Below, in pieces: positions 1 through 10,794 of a DNA stretch of 64,000 nucleotides. Source of the stretch: Arion vulgaris (Eukaryota; Mollusca; Gastropoda; Stylommatophora; Arionidae); contig CM036755.1 of assembly GCA_020796225.1 (NCBI GenBank), positions 80,485,772 through 80,549,771 of the forward strand, in the 5' to 3' direction. The first letter of the stretch is position 1; each line of letters opens with the position of its first letter. Under the pieces are notes generated by a model. That model was not told the origin of the DNA. It ran no database searches and saw only the letters and a program-made list of their open reading frames with translations. A program made the position numbers and the translations under genes.

Positions 1-79
1 TCAGGGGGTCAAAACCTTCATATAGAGAAAATCTGCAGTAGACTGGAAGACAAATACTGGATATGATTATGGAAACGGC

Positions 80-370
80 TTACTCAAAGACCTAAGCAGA
101 ACAGACCAAGTCATTATATTTAAACTACGTATCGGACACTGCAGACTCAACAAACATTTATATAGACTAGGAATAAGTCAAAAAGCTCTCTGCCAGTGTC
201 AGCAGGTGGAACAGACACCGAAGTATATCCTGCAAGACTGTTCTCTCCTGGGTGAGCTGAAAAGCAACAAGTGGCCACACCCAGTCGACCTGAAAACTAA
301 GCTTTGGGGAATCCTGACAGACCTGAAGCTGACCACCCTGTTTGTGGTCCACAGTAAATTAAGCGCATGA
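80..370 (+). pseudogene. LINE ORF2 C-terminal fragment
   Basis: An open frame of 96 codons ending in TGA reads SRTDQVIIFKLRIGHCRLNK, then CQCQQVEQTPKYILQDC. This Cys-rich pattern is typical of the C-terminal end of RNase H-bearing LINEs (compare the copy at 21900-22380). It is 5' truncated by the window edge or earlier. Confidence 0.65.
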
Positions 371-522
371 CCAGAAATCGCTGAAGAAGAAAAAACATTA
401 CTTTTGATGTTTCTTTTATATATTCTCCTTAGCTAGGATAATTAGGCAACTATGTGTATCATTGCTTTCTGCCATTGAGAAAGATCGTTTTTGTACCCAA
501 TGTTGTCTTTTATACTTTGCTA

Positions 523-864
523 TGGGGGACTGCCTAGAGTAGTTGATAGTAGCTCGGCCTGCTAGCTGTGAGACGCCTCATAGCTCGGGTTCGAACCTAC
601 TGTCCAGCATGTGTTCGAGTCCCCTGGTCTTACTCAGGACGATAACGTGAGTACCTCTGAAGTCAGAGAAAATCTGCCTGTATGGCAAGGGAATACTAAT
701 TACGAGTACATTGAGCACACGGCTGCCAGTGTAAGTAATTTACAATGTGCACGCTGCTGCCATTGTAAGAAATTGGAAAACGGATTTTCACGCAAAATCA
801 GTTTCAGAGATGAAACTTCATCTGAGTTGAAAGCGGACGAAGGACCAAAAAAAAAAAAAAAAAA
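523..864 (+). mobile_element. SINE family D, full length, with poly(A)
   Basis: A tRNA-derived head carries an A-box-like TAGCTCGGCCTGCTAG and a B box GGTTCGAACCT. It is followed by a unique body and a run of about 19 A. The element is flanked by an 11-bp direct repeat ATACTTTGCTA at 512-522 and 865-875. Body pieces recur at 11470-11640, 12123-12370, 24920-25110 and 49620-49755. Confidence 0.8.
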
Positions 865-999
865 ATACTTTGCTAAATCTTTTTGTTTGAAACATTGTTT
901 CCCCCGTTTTGTGTACTTTGTATAACTAACTTACGTTATGTTTTGATATTTTGCCTTCAATAAAAACAAACACATGTTAAGAAGTTTCAAAATGTATAC

Positions 1000-1109
1000 C
1001 TTCATTGTGACTTGACGGTGGTTCTAAGGCCAGAAACCTCTCTGTGTTGATCTTGATGTCTTGATGTATCTTAACTCCCTTGGTCAACTCTGCTATTTCC
1101 GCACGCATG
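1000..1109 (-). CDS. FSIP1: FSIP1-like exon, last one inside the window
   Basis: A 110-nt exon between tatttcctag and GAAG|gtatac. It enters in phase 2 and leaves in phase 1, continuing the helix (MRAEIAELTKGVKIHQDIK) and adding NTERFLALEP. The following exon is not visible in bases 1-999, which are LINE and SINE sequence. Confidence 0.75.
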
Positions 1110-4100
1110 CTAGGAAATACAAAACAAATAAAAACTCAAATTCATTAATATGAATCAAAATTTAAAAAACAGAATTAACTTTAGTTGCAGTTGATTAATT
1201 ATAACACTATTAGACCATAGGAGTGCTGGAATAGGTAAAAATGCAGTGTCAGTGTTAATGAGCTGATACTGACCAAGACACACTCCATCTCCCTATGGTG
1301 GCCCTGGAAAACCAACTGCAGTCTGACAAAGTGGGTATCAATCAAGGAGGAAGATACTCATCGGAGTTGGTACAAGTGGATGCAAAGCTACACAGGGTAT
1401 TATGAGATTGTCTTCCAGATGAAACTGGCAATATTTCAGATTGGCTACACATACATGGGTTACCTGGCCAACATCTAGAAATGTATAACCCGCGCAACTG
1501 CAATAGCATATGCAAATGTGGCTGGGTGCATGGATATTACCCTCTATGAGACCTTACCCTTTATGCTACAAAGACATTATATATATATATATATATAATG
1601 GCTTTACACAAAATTAAACAAATAAAAACAGTATGGAACGGAACTGATGGGAAAACAATGATCAGAATACTAACAGCATGCGTATTCCCAGTGCCAATGT
1701 ATGGGTGTGAAACATGGACATTTAACAAGGCAGTGGAAAAACATATTTGTGCTTTTGAATATGAGTGTTACAGAAGAGTCCTGTGTATATTATCGACAGA
1801 GAAGAGAATAAATAGATGTATCCAGAAAGAACTCAAAATCAAAGAAAACCGGCTGATGCTACAAATAAGAGTGAGAAAGTTGAGGTATTTTGGACATATA
1901 AAAAGACACGAAGTGCTGGAGAAGACCATCATGGAAGGAGTCATACCAGCAAAGAGAAGAAGAGGAAGACCACGGAGACGATGGATTCAGGATATAACTG
2001 ATGGTTTGAACATGACGGCTGCAGAGACGGGACATCTGGCCTATGAGAGAGAGGAATTCCGAAGGACTGTTGGAGTGGCAAAGTTTTGCTCAGGACAAGC
2101 TATTTGATGATGATATATATATTTATATATATTGACAGAGAGAGAGAGAAAGAGAGAGAGAGAGAGGGAGAGAGAGAGCAAGAGAGAGAGAAAGTTATAT
2201 ATATTGAGAGAGAGAGAGAGAAAGAGAGAGAGCAAGAGAGAGAGAGAAAGTTATATATATAAATAATATTTTAGATCTTGAAAAGTTACTTTAGATTTAG
2301 ATTATGACAAAAGTAGTAGTATTTGTTTCAGAATACAAATGATATTTTACTGCTGGGAAAATTGCTATGAGTTTAGTTCTTTTTGTTTTTTTAGTTTAGT
2401 CGTCGGATCATCATCACTGCACGTCGAACCAATCAGTCCATAAGTGCTCCGATCTCCCCCTCAGTATTTCCCTCAGCTTGTGGCGACTAACGACACCGTT
2501 CTTTGTTGGTTTACTATTCTTCTGTGGCTAACAGCATAGTGTTCTTGTCTAGTTACATCACACTTGACTTGGAGTTCTTGCAGTCTGGTTAGTGTTGTAG
2601 ATTCACCACTATTACTTGAATCATGTACTCATCCTTTCTCCCTTAGGGAATTTATAATATCAGCCTGGTTCTTTGCTTGTCCACTTTGTACAGCAGCCAT
2701 ACATGCAAGCTTATTCGCACATTCATTCCCCCTAACACCTGCATGCCCTGGCACAAAAATAAAACTTATCTTTGTCAGCTTAGACCTCCCCAGCGACGTC
2801 ATCCAATGTCTTCTAGCCCATCCTGTTTCAATCTTCCTGAGCATACTCATTGAGTCACTGAGAAAACATACATGGATAAAAGTCTGTGATTCCAGCCAAA
2901 CCATTGTTTCAGTAACCGCCATGATTTCCATAGTGAGACTGCTCATAGTCACAGCAAAACCACCACTGTCTTCCTTCACAACATCCCCTCCGACCTGAGC
3001 AGTGAAAGCCCATGAGCTCCGCACATGTCGAATCACCGAACCATCTGTATAAATGATTACATCATGCTCAGATGAGTTCTCAGAAATTAATGCCTGAACT
3101 TCTGCCTCCACGAAAAGTGGGTTGTCTAGTCTGTATTCTTTATCAAGTTTGATGCATACTGAAAATGATGTATTGATTCCTGTTGGCACTGGTATCCATT
3201 CTTCATCGGATGAGTTTAGATCATGGGAAAAGTAGTAATTTTCTTCTCTCTTTTCTTCAAACGCTCCATATCGACCACTTTTTAACCACTCTGTGTTATT
3301 TGTATGTGATCTGAGCCTGAGTGATTGTACGTTGTGCCAGTTATGCGCCTACAAGTAGGCCAGCACATCTGATTTCTGCAATGCCTTTTATTTTCTAGGG
3401 TAGCTTCCCTAGGTCCTACATTAGTCACCTCTTACAACATGTCTTGTAGGTCGCAGTGTTACTATTCTTTGCTTCTCTTAGGGAACTGACACCAATACGG
3501 GCAGTACTATTCTTCTAATAAATACATACTACTTTACATTCTGTGAATTTAATTCAATCAAGCGCCATATATTCTGGTGTAGGATCTCATATCTATCCAC
3601 AACTCTCTCTCTTCTTGGTGCAGTTAATCAGTTTGTCAAACCACAATGGCAGACCATCCAACATCTTCTCCCCCTGTCTTCCACAATCTCTCCTTCCCTG
3701 AATTTTACCTGTAGTCACCAAATGTTCTAAATCTCCTCTCCACATTATATACCAGAAGAACCATTGATTGTTTGATTCTTATTCCTTTGATAAGGTTTCT
3801 TTGTGTGCATGCCTGTTTTAAAACCTCATCATTTGTTTCCTTCGCTGTCCATAGAATTTTCAGCATACTTCTGTAAGACCACATCTCTGTGACTTTCAAT
3901 GATTTTATTGATTGCTTGTTCATTGTCCATGATACGCTGCCATACATAATTATTGGCTCAATATTGTACTGGAGTACTCATTTCCGCAGTATCATTGGTA
4001 GTGAACTCAAGCATAATGTGTTATTCATTTTCATCAAAGCTGCTTTCGTTTGAGCTACTCTACTTCTAATTTCTGTTTTACATCTGCTTAATATATTAAT

Positions 4101-7100
4101 AGAACTTAATTACTCACCGTTTTTCCAATAAAAGTCTTTTCTTCTTTACTTCTTTCTCTATTCGTATTTTTTTCAGAAGAATTTTGTCTAATTTTTCCAT
4201 TTTGATCCTGGCCTCGACTAGCCTGGGATCCAAATCTTCTTGACTTTTGAACTCTATTTCTTCATTCTTCTCTGGAGGCATTTTCCATGCTGCATCATCA
4301 AATTCTTTTTTTTCTATATGTTCACGGTATTCATTCAGTTCATCTGTTATATTTTCATGGACCTGAAATTATGCAACAGTACATTAGGATCATAGAAATT
4401 TCTACTTCTTCTTTGAATGATCCATATCAACCACTTGTTAACCCCTCTTTGTGATTTGTATGTGATCCGAGCCTAAGAGCGATTGTACATTGTTCCTGTT
4501 ATATGTCTACAAGTAGGCCAGCACATCTGATTTCTACTACACTTTTTATTTACTAGGGTAGCTTCCCTAGGCCCCTACCTCAGTCACCGGAGTGCAATGA
4601 AGATATTCCAAACTTAAACTAAAGTATGATTATGCATGGGGAGTTGTTTGAGGGCCTGTGCCCCAACCAGGGCTAAAAAAGGCACAAGAGAGAGAGAAGA
4701 GAGAGAAAGAAAGATGATCACAGTTCTCAATTTCTTCCAGGGTCCAGGCAAGTAAACTATATACCAAATAAAATGAAAATCATAGCATATTTTTTACAGA
4801 ACTTCGCTATCAACCACAGTAAACTAGTCATCAATTTTCTAGGCAACACTTATACATTCAGTAGTTTGCCATTGCTTTCTCAAAAGGAGAGGTATATTTT
4901 TACCTTCTGTAAAAATCCACGCCGAACAAATTTGCTTCTAAACTGCCTGCAGCGGAGTGTGAACCATGTATGCGTGGGTTGTGATCAAGCTCACTCTTTA
5001 CTGGCTGTGCATTACTGATTTTAGGGAAGTGTATGACAGGGGGGACATGAGCCTGAGAAATGTAATGGTCGCATGGCTAGTGCAGTCACTGCAAAACTGT
5101 TCAGGGAAGGATGTTTTCTTTATGCCCACAACAGATAAAACTTATTGACCTTACCGGGGATCGAAACCGGGTGGTTATTAAAGTGACACCATTTTTTTCC
5201 AGTTAGCTGTTATGAATTCAGGTGTAGCAATGGAGTCTATCTTCATCATCAGGTGCCGTGCCTGCTAGCGTAGGCGATCATAGATCTTCACAAATCTCTG
5301 TCTTTGGTGTTTGCTATCAACTCAGATATTGATACTCTACCTTGCCATCAAGTCAGGCTATCCATAATAATCTTCATAATACAAATATAATGAAGACACC
5401 TATGGCAAGTAATAAAGATATAACCCTGAAATCTAAAATGATTAAAAATAACAGAGCAGTTCACCCTAATTAGGTAGCAATTTTGATTGCACATGAAATT
5501 TTTAAAAAGAAATTATGCTACAAATTGTCAAAGCAACATCAAATTTTAAAAGTCTAAATAAAATATAGAACTGCAAGTTATATAGTATTAAAACTAAATT
5601 ATGAGATTTCAATTCAAATGTTGTATCAATCCTAAATATGCCAGCGAAAGCTGAAAATGACTAAAGATATAGAAAGCAAGTTGAATGCATTTGAAAATAG
5701 ATGTCTGCAAAAATAATGAACATAAAATGGGACGAATTTAGGAGAGGTGATGAAATCTGAGAAATATTTGGTCAACCACTAGTGACAACTGTTATAAGAA
5801 AGAGAAGATGGATATATGTTGGACACACCTTGAGGAGAAATGATCAAAGAATATCAAAACAAGCACCTGAAGTGGGATGCTGAGGGTTCAAGAAAGAGAG
5901 GACGACCTAAGGAGACACTGAAACGAACTTTACTGAGAGAGGCAAGAAATATCGTCTCAGTTCCATGGAAGATATTAAGCCCAGGATAAGGTGGTATCCA
6001 CGAGGGAGCAAACCAAGTACCTTTGTGATGAGAAACAAGCACCTTACCTTTATGCTACAGGGACCCGCAAACGTCTATTGAATGTGAGTGTGGCACAGAC
6101 AAACTAGCAACAGAACATCTGTTGCAAAAGTGACTCAGAGATGAGAAAAGTAGACAACTTATATTGCCATTATCAATGACCAACCAAGGAAAGATTTTGC
6201 AAATGCTAACAGCCACACCCTGATCCTACCTTCTTCTTTCTTTTCTCTAATCCTGTTGTGCCTCACAGCGTCAGAATAAGAAGAGATTTATAGAACAAGC
6301 CTTTGTTGTGTGCTTCATAAATAGTGTTTTTAACCGCCTCTGTTATTTCTGAGATCCATCTCTTGCATGGATCGTCTTTAGCTTTGTATCCACTGTATCC
6401 GAGTAGCATAGCTCTTTGAGGTGATGTGGCCAAACCATTCAATTTGTTGTTTCTTGATGAAGTTCAGTAATAATGTTGTACCCACTTTTTCCTGATGTCT
6501 TTATTTCATTTCAGTCACTTCTGATGCGTCCGTGTGGTGCTGGGGCCCGCAGGGAAGCAAAGAATAGTATCACTGCAACCTACAAGGTATTTTGTAAGAG
6601 GCGACTGATTTATGAAATAGGGAAGCTATACTAGTAAATAAAAAGCTGCGCAGAAATCGGATGTGCTGACCTACTTGTAGGAGCATAACTGGCACAACGA
6701 CTAATCGCTCTAAGGCTCAGATCACATACAAATCACACAGAGTTGTTTAACAAGTGGTCGATATGGAGCATTCAAAGAAGAAGACTTCTTGATGCACCTT
6801 GTGTGGAGCATATTTCAGTTGATATCTGAGAGTGTACATAGAATAAGAAGATTCATAAAATATGTAAATGACCTTGCTTTCAATCTCGTCTCTTATTTCT
6901 TTGAGAATCGCCTGTTCTTCATCACTGCTGATATCATCTTCTTCATCCCTTGAGTTTAGAACTTCCAACCCTTTAAGAAAAATAAAAATTATTGAGAGAA
7001 ATAACTATAAAATCCAAGGCTACAAGGACAATAACAAAAGTTTTATCTTCTTCTTTTGTCGCCACAATGTTACCATGTCGTTGTCCAGCATTGTGGTTTT

Positions 7101-10100
7101 CTGTTTTTGTCTTGTGCTGCTATAATTGTTTGGGTGATTTTTGCTTTTGACAGGATTCTGCTATGCCATCTATCCATATTTTTTAGTCTTCCTGTCGCCT
7201 TCTTTCCTGATATTCTGTGGTAGAAGGCTCTGTATACATTGGAGTTATGGCAAATCACTTTATTCTTTGTTACTTAATGTAATTCAAGCAAGGTTATGTC
7301 CCAAATTTCTTTCTTATGCTGATGATGGTGACTCTGTCTTTTCTGGTGTTGCTGGTAACTTTTTGTAAGCATCGCATTTCACATGCAGTTATATTTTGCG
7401 GCTGTGCTTTGCTCATTGTCCATGTCATGCATAGTGATATTGTCTTTCAGTTCACAACTGTTGAGGCCCTATGCTCCACGAGGAGCTGAGAAAAATAAGT
7501 CAAGTCATTAATAACTGTGGCTGGAGAATTGCCAGTTACAATGTGTTTATATGCAGAGAGAGGAGAATATTTGAACTATTAATAGCTGTGGCTGGAGAAT
7601 TAGTTAGATGATTAGTTTGTTTCTTTCGTGCCAAAGACGGCACAAAGGGCAGAGGTTTTAGAGTTCCATGTGATGCGGTTCGAGAAGAATCTTTGAACTA
7701 TTAATAATTTGACTTGAGATTTATCAATAAAAAAATTGTTACCTCTAGAAAAAATAAACTTTGAACTATTGATATCTGTGGCTGCAGAGTTCTCAGAAGC
7801 ACCAGACGTTGACATTTCTTCACGTAATCTTGAATTAAATAGCAACAGATCGTCTGCATCCAAATCTTTGAGCTGAAAGTCTTCTAAGTCATCCAGATAA
7901 ACATCATCATCTTCATCATCATCAACATTGTTTTCATCGCTGGCTTCATCATTAGTGTTACCACTGCCGTCGTCAACGACTTCAAGATCATCACTTAAAA
8001 AAGCTGGCTCCATAACGTTCAGAGATTTTATCTGAAGAAGTAAAGTACACACACAAATTTGCAACAGAATACCAAGACTGTCTGACATTACATCTTTTCT
8101 GACTTACTGAGGTAACAAATATTTTATTAACTGGTTACGCACAGCCATCACTTTAAAGATCCACAAGACTTACCGCAGGGATGAGCCGTCGCTTTAAAGA
8201 TTGGATATATTTTACTGCTTTTCCATTACTTTCCATTCCTATTCGACTTTTATAATAACTGAAAACTACTTTAAAGTGAAGTATAAACGATAAGTGATTT
8301 TTTGGGGGGAACTAACAATATAATTCCATACAGAGGCTAAAAAATCTGTGCAGCGAATCAGTTAACCAATTTATACTTGTTTATTTTCTTGGCTAGAACA
8401 TTGCTCTCTACTTTTATCATTTCCTATAGAGAAAAGCTTTTATCATTTCCTATAGAGAAAAGCTTATTTCTTAACAACTTCACACAAGCTTACTCTCAGG
8501 TAGCAGCATCACTAGTTACTGAACTGACGTCCCAGCACTCCAAGCAGACCCATAGGTACTCAGTCTCCCCCAAAAGATGTTGGAGGGTATGCATACTGAA
8601 GGTTCCTGTGGCTCGTTGTTTAAACACACTCCTCGCTCTGAACCTCAAGCATCCTATTTATACAACATGTAATTTCAAACTCCTTAAATCGCTGGATTGA
8701 TTCAATGTCAATTGTAGTGTCCTCATCCAACACTAGGTCGCCAAGAGACTGAAGAACACCTTCCTTATACATCCTAAACTCCCCAAGAATCGATAGGGAT
8801 AGCATCACTAGAGTTAGTTTCAGACATCATGGAACTCGTTTCATCAGTTAGTCTTGTAAGTATATGCTTTATAGACTAGGAATAAGTCAAACAGCTCTCA
8901 ACCAGTTATGTTATGTGATCGACGTCATGGCACATTGGGCATTCCCATTTGTGCTCTGTCCTCCACTGTAGCAGCCATCCCAAAGTTCATTTGCTTACCA
9001 TACCCATGAGAAGTTGATTACTATATCTTCTCTACCACGAAGACGACACCATCTGGCATGTCCAAACTCAACGCCTAATTCTCAAACTCGTTCCAGTGTC
9101 TGAGACTTTCCCATGTCACATACCGCATTGATGATATCAGCTCTATCCATACTTCTGAATCACTTGAATCGGAGGTTGTATGAGGATACTAAAATAGATG
9201 TTGAACCTATCCAGTAATATAAGGAGTTTGTAACTGCACATTATACAAGTAGAACTGGATGCTTGAGGGCAGAGAGAGCAGTGTGTTTAACCAGCAAGCC
9301 ACAGGTACGATAATTACGCATATCCTTCGACATCTGTTGAGGGAGACTGAGGTGATCCTATCAGTCAATGATAAGTAAGTTGTGCTGTTAGTTTACAGTG
9401 AAGATGTGATTGTTGTGCCTTTCAACCAAATACATTATTTTCTACTTGCGTTTTGTTTGATTTTGTTCTCCCTAGCCCATGACATTTACTTGCTTTGCGA
9501 ATTAATGCCACTTTTCTATAGTTGGTACATAATTTATATTTATTTTATATTTATAATTAGTATAAAATAATGAAAATGGATAAAACAAGCGTGACAAAAC
9601 AATATTTTTATCAACAAAAAGAAAAAATTAAAATATGTGAACAGTTTTGAATACCTCAGTTCAAAGCTATTAATAGACGGAAATGTGAACAGTTTTGAAT
9701 ACCTCAGTTCAAAGCTAACAACAGATGGAAATGTGAACAGTTTTGAATACCTCAGTTCAAAGCTAACAACAGATGGAAATGTGAACAGTTTTGAATACCT
9801 CAGTTCAAAGCTAACAACAGATGGAAATGTGAACAGTTTTGAATACCTCAGCTCAAAGCTATTAACAGATGGAAATGGGATGAAGGAAATTAAAAGAAGA
9901 ACAAACATAGCTTTACAAAAGAATTAAACAACTAAAAATAGTACAGAATGGAACTGATACCAAAGATCAGAATACTAAGAGCATGCATATTCCCAATGGC
10001 AATGTATAGGTGTGAAGCATAAACAGTTAACAAGGCAGTGGAAAAGCATATTTGTACTTTTGAATATAAATGTTACAGAAGAGTCCTCCGTGTATCTTGG

Positions 10101-10681
10101 ACAGAGAAGAGAACAAATAAATCTATCCAGGAAGAGATCAAAATCAAAGAAAACTGGCTGCTACAAATGAAGGGTTGGAGAAGACCATCATGGAAGGAGG
10201 AATCGGCAAAGAAGAGAAGAAGAGACCACGGAGAAGATGGATTCAGGATGTAACTGATGGTTTGAGAATGATGGCTGAAGAGGTGGGACATCTAGCCTAT
10301 GAGAGAGAGACATTTCGAAGAATTGTTCGGGTGATAAAGTTTTGCTAAGGACAAGCTATTTGATGATGATGAGCCTGTGACAGTATCCACCCTGACTACA
10401 GGACAGTAACTGCATTTCTTCTCTGTAGAAACAGGTAATAAGAGCTCAGATCTTGGATTGGAGAACACAAAAGATGTGAAAACAATGAACATTATAGTAC
10501 TAAACTGCTGCAAAACTTAATCATTCAAAAATGTATTAGTCATCAATGTTACTAAGCATGAGAATATAATTATAACTACAACATAGAAATCATTCACTCA
10601 GAAATACTATCCTATGTTATCAATTAAATTTACCTTCACATTTTCAGTATATGATTTTGCTGCCATTTTCACAGATTTTTC
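1000..10681 (-). CDS. FSIP1: FSIP1-like gene, five exons, 3' end outside window
   Basis: A spliced minus-strand gene assembled by hand. The exons are 10634-10681, 7743-8031, 6873-6970, 4118-4362 and 1000-1109. All have GT donors and AG acceptors, and the phases agree at every junction (0, 1, 0, 2), which is hard to get by chance. Translation probably starts at the ATG at 10666 (AAAATGG context). The first 100 residues are acidic, with runs of D and E. Exon 4 carries ISSDEEQAILKEI. Exon 5 holds a basic coiled coil with LDPRLVEARIKMEKLDKILL followed by EKEVKKKR, which resembles the core of fibrous sheath-interacting protein 1, a sperm-flagellum protein that binds AKAP4 in mammals. Exon 6 adds NTERFLALEP, like the NTKKFLSL stretch in mammalian FSIP1. 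The last donor (phase 1) leads to exons left of the window. Introns are filled with LINE and SINE debris. Gene structure is firm; the FSIP1 name is from recalled family resemblance. Confidence 0.78.
1215..1560. repeat. Dispersed repeat fragment
   Basis: The stretch around 1240-1370 is similar to 12740-12870 (shared ACTGACCA...CC(A/C)ATGGTGG...ATCAAGG(A/T)GG pattern). Class unknown, probably retroelement debris inside an FSIP1 intron. Confidence 0.4.
1598..2107 (+). pseudogene. LINE reverse transcriptase C-terminus
   Basis: The 169-residue frame carries the hallmarks of the region after the RT palm in animal LINEs: PMYGCETW, RYFGHIKRH, then RRRGRPRRRWIQDI. It is 5' truncated just after a (TA)n run and ends in TGATGATATATA, typical of this family's simple-repeat tail. 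A related copy is at 9637-10370. Confidence 0.8.
2109..2262. repeat. (TA)n and (GA)n microsatellites
   Basis: Two TATATAT blocks alternate with long GAGAGA runs; a unit of GAGA...AAAGTTATATATAT occurs twice. Probably grown from the LINE tail. Confidence 0.85.
2400..3190 (-). pseudogene. LINE RNase H domain and 3' end
   Basis: The open frame 2629-3189 contains the RNase H motifs in order: IYTDGS (first Asp), MEIMAVTE (Glu), LSDSMSM (Asp) and FVPGHAGVRGNECAN (His/Asn). Such a domain follows RT in I/Jockey-type LINEs. The 3' end ends in TGATGATGATC. Other pieces of the family: 41990-42480 (-) and 47030-47290 (+). Confidence 0.8.
3238..3505 (-). mobile_element. SINE family A copy
   Basis: A full-length copy of the commonest short repeat here (about 250 bp). 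Read on the minus strand it has the core AGCAAAGAATAGTAACACTG, CCTACAAG...ATG, TCTGCTGGCCTACTTGTAGG-like middle, and ends GTGGTCGATATGGAGCGTT then GAAGA repeats. Confidence 0.75.
3595..4090 (-). pseudogene. LINE reverse transcriptase C-terminal remnant
   Basis: The minus-strand frame at 3705-3947 reads MYGSVSWTMNKQSIKSLKV, then RSMLKILWTAK, the post-palm segment of LINE RT. It is broken by stops on both sides and lies inside an FSIP1 intron. Confidence 0.65.
4118..4362 (-). CDS. FSIP1: FSIP1-like coiled-coil core exon
   Basis: A 245-nt exon between ataatttcag and ACG|gtgagt (81 codons plus 2 nt). It holds the diagnostic segment: LDPRLVEARIKMEKLDKILL, then a Lys/Arg-rich heptad-like helix. 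The left-hand part (WKMPPEKNEE) is polar linker. Confidence 0.82.
4405..4590 (-). mobile_element. SINE family A, truncated
   Basis: It matches the 3' two thirds of family A (ATCGACCACTTGTTAAC-like end to CCTAGGCCCCTACCTCAGTC) and stops before the head. Confidence 0.65.
4640..4715 (+). repeat. LINE 3' tail with (GA)n
   Basis: It reads GTTGTTTGAGGGCCTGTGCC...CAGGGCTAAAAAAGGCACAAGAGAGAG, the same tail seen at 20785-21020, 59395-59495 and, inverted, at 48935-49200 and 52060-52300. Confidence 0.55.
4770..5010 (-). mobile_element. SINE family E copy
   Basis: It is collinear with 18058-18272 (shared ATCAACCACAGTAAAC, TTGATTTTCTAGGCA and TTCAGTAGTTTGCCATTGC). The tRNA-like head is at the right end and is degenerate here. 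Confidence 0.6.
5020..5185 (-). mobile_element. SINE family F copy
   Basis: It shares GCATGGCTAGTGCAGTCAC...GCAAAACTGTTCAGG and a terminal B-box-like GGTTTCGATCC (minus strand) with 60225-60400. Confidence 0.5.
5230..5365 (-). pseudogene. LINE C-terminal fragment
   Basis: The minus strand resembles 13326-13510, whose frame reads REKILDSLTSWHGRA and NTNDRDLWRSMIAYA. Confidence 0.5.
5385..6055 (+). pseudogene. LINE 3' fragment
   Basis: A degenerate copy of the family at 39440-40540 (shared AATATAATGAAGACACCTAT, GATATAGAAAGCAAGTTGAA, GGACGACCTAAGGAGAC). Many stops; no intact frame. Confidence 0.65.
6190..6520 (-). pseudogene. LINE C-terminal fragment
   Basis: The minus strand matches the element at 59580-60050 (IKKQQIKWFGH..., the GYKAKGRPRKRW region), with more decay. 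Confidence 0.55.
6527..6785 (+). mobile_element. SINE family A copy
   Basis: A plus-strand copy from GTCCGTGTGGTGCTGGGGCC to CGATATGGAGCATTCAAAG plus an AAGAAG tail. It sits less than 100 bp from the FSIP1 exon at 6873-6970, inside the intron. Confidence 0.75.
6873..6970 (-). CDS. FSIP1: FSIP1-like exon
   Basis: A 98-nt exon between tttcttaaag and AAG|gtcatt. It accepts phase 1 and leaves in phase 0, encoding LEVLNSRDEEDD followed by a predicted helix (EEQAILKEIRDEIESK). Confidence 0.75.
7020..7500 (-). pseudogene. LINE C-terminal remnant
   Basis: Minus strand ATGRLKNMDRWHSRIL resembles the plus-strand remnant at 49300-49600 (...RWLDGIAES). Heavily mutated. Confidence 0.45.
7743..8031 (-). 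CDS. FSIP1: FSIP1-like acidic exon
   Basis: A 289-nt exon after a strong tract (tactttacttcttcag), ending at TCTAGAG|gtaaca in phase 1. It encodes about 96 residues rich in Asp and Glu (NNVDDDEDDDVYLDDLEDF), then Ser/Ala-rich sequence. No domain is recognised. The open frame extends past both splice sites, so an unspliced ORF call here would be too long at both ends. Confidence 0.75.
8400..8466. repeat. 26-bp direct duplication
   Basis: The unit TTTATCATTTCCTATAGAGA plus AAAGCT occurs twice in a row, about 8413-8464. Confidence 0.85.
8480..8830 (-). pseudogene. LINE RNase H downstream fragment
   Basis: The minus frame reads YKEGVLQSLGDLVLDEDTTI and IESIQRFKEF. The same segment occurs at 9170-9390 (+), 37560-37925 (+) and 54251-54646 (-); there it precedes a GETEHLWVCL zinc-binding-like motif. 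Confidence 0.65.
8870..9390 (+). pseudogene. LINE fragments
   Basis: A short piece shared with position 160-185 (TATAGACTAGGAATAAGTCAAA) lies at 8872-8900. A degenerate RNase H-downstream segment follows at 9170-9390 (GAGGATACTAAAATAGATGTTG...). Confidence 0.5.
9637..9876 (+). repeat. 48-bp minisatellite, five exact-length units
   Basis: Five units start at 9637, 9685, 9733, 9781 and 9829, each 48 bp and each encoding VNSFEYLSSKL(T/L)xDGN. This is a segment of LINE RT (the YLGS..DGN region) amplified in frame. Unit-to-unit differences are few. Confidence 0.95.
9877..10370 (+). pseudogene. LINE RT C-terminus following the minisatellite
   Basis: It continues the RT frame (MKEIKRRTNIALQK) and then EKHICTFEYKCYRRVLRVSW. 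It is a sister of 1598-2107 and ends in TGATGATGATGAG. Confidence 0.75.
10634..10681 (-). CDS. FSIP1: FSIP1-like exon with probable start codon
   Basis: This 48-nt exon lies between a tttctctag acceptor and a gtaaattt donor. It contains GTGAAAATGGCAG, a strong start context, giving MAAKSYTENVK. It ends in phase 0. The bases before the ATG would be 5' UTR if the start is here, or coding if a further upstream exon is translated. Confidence 0.68.
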
Positions 10682-10794
10682 CTAGAGAAATAACAAATAA
10701 ATGTTCATGATTGTGAATGCTGAGTTTAAAGAAGTTTAAAGTTTATTAGCATATAGTATACAAGCAGCAACAATTTATTTTCTTTCGCTCACTT

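Noticed and set aside
611..925. 104-residue ORF near the left end
   Set aside because: It lies within SINE D (tRNA-like head, poly(A), 11-bp target duplication) and reads through the A run as poly-Lys.
2109..2262. CRISPR-like or satellite array
   Set aside because: Simple GA/TA microsatellite with no spacers.
9540..9908. 122-residue repetitive minus-strand ORF
   Set aside because: Antisense of the 48-bp LINE minisatellite; unit length divisible by three opens several frames.
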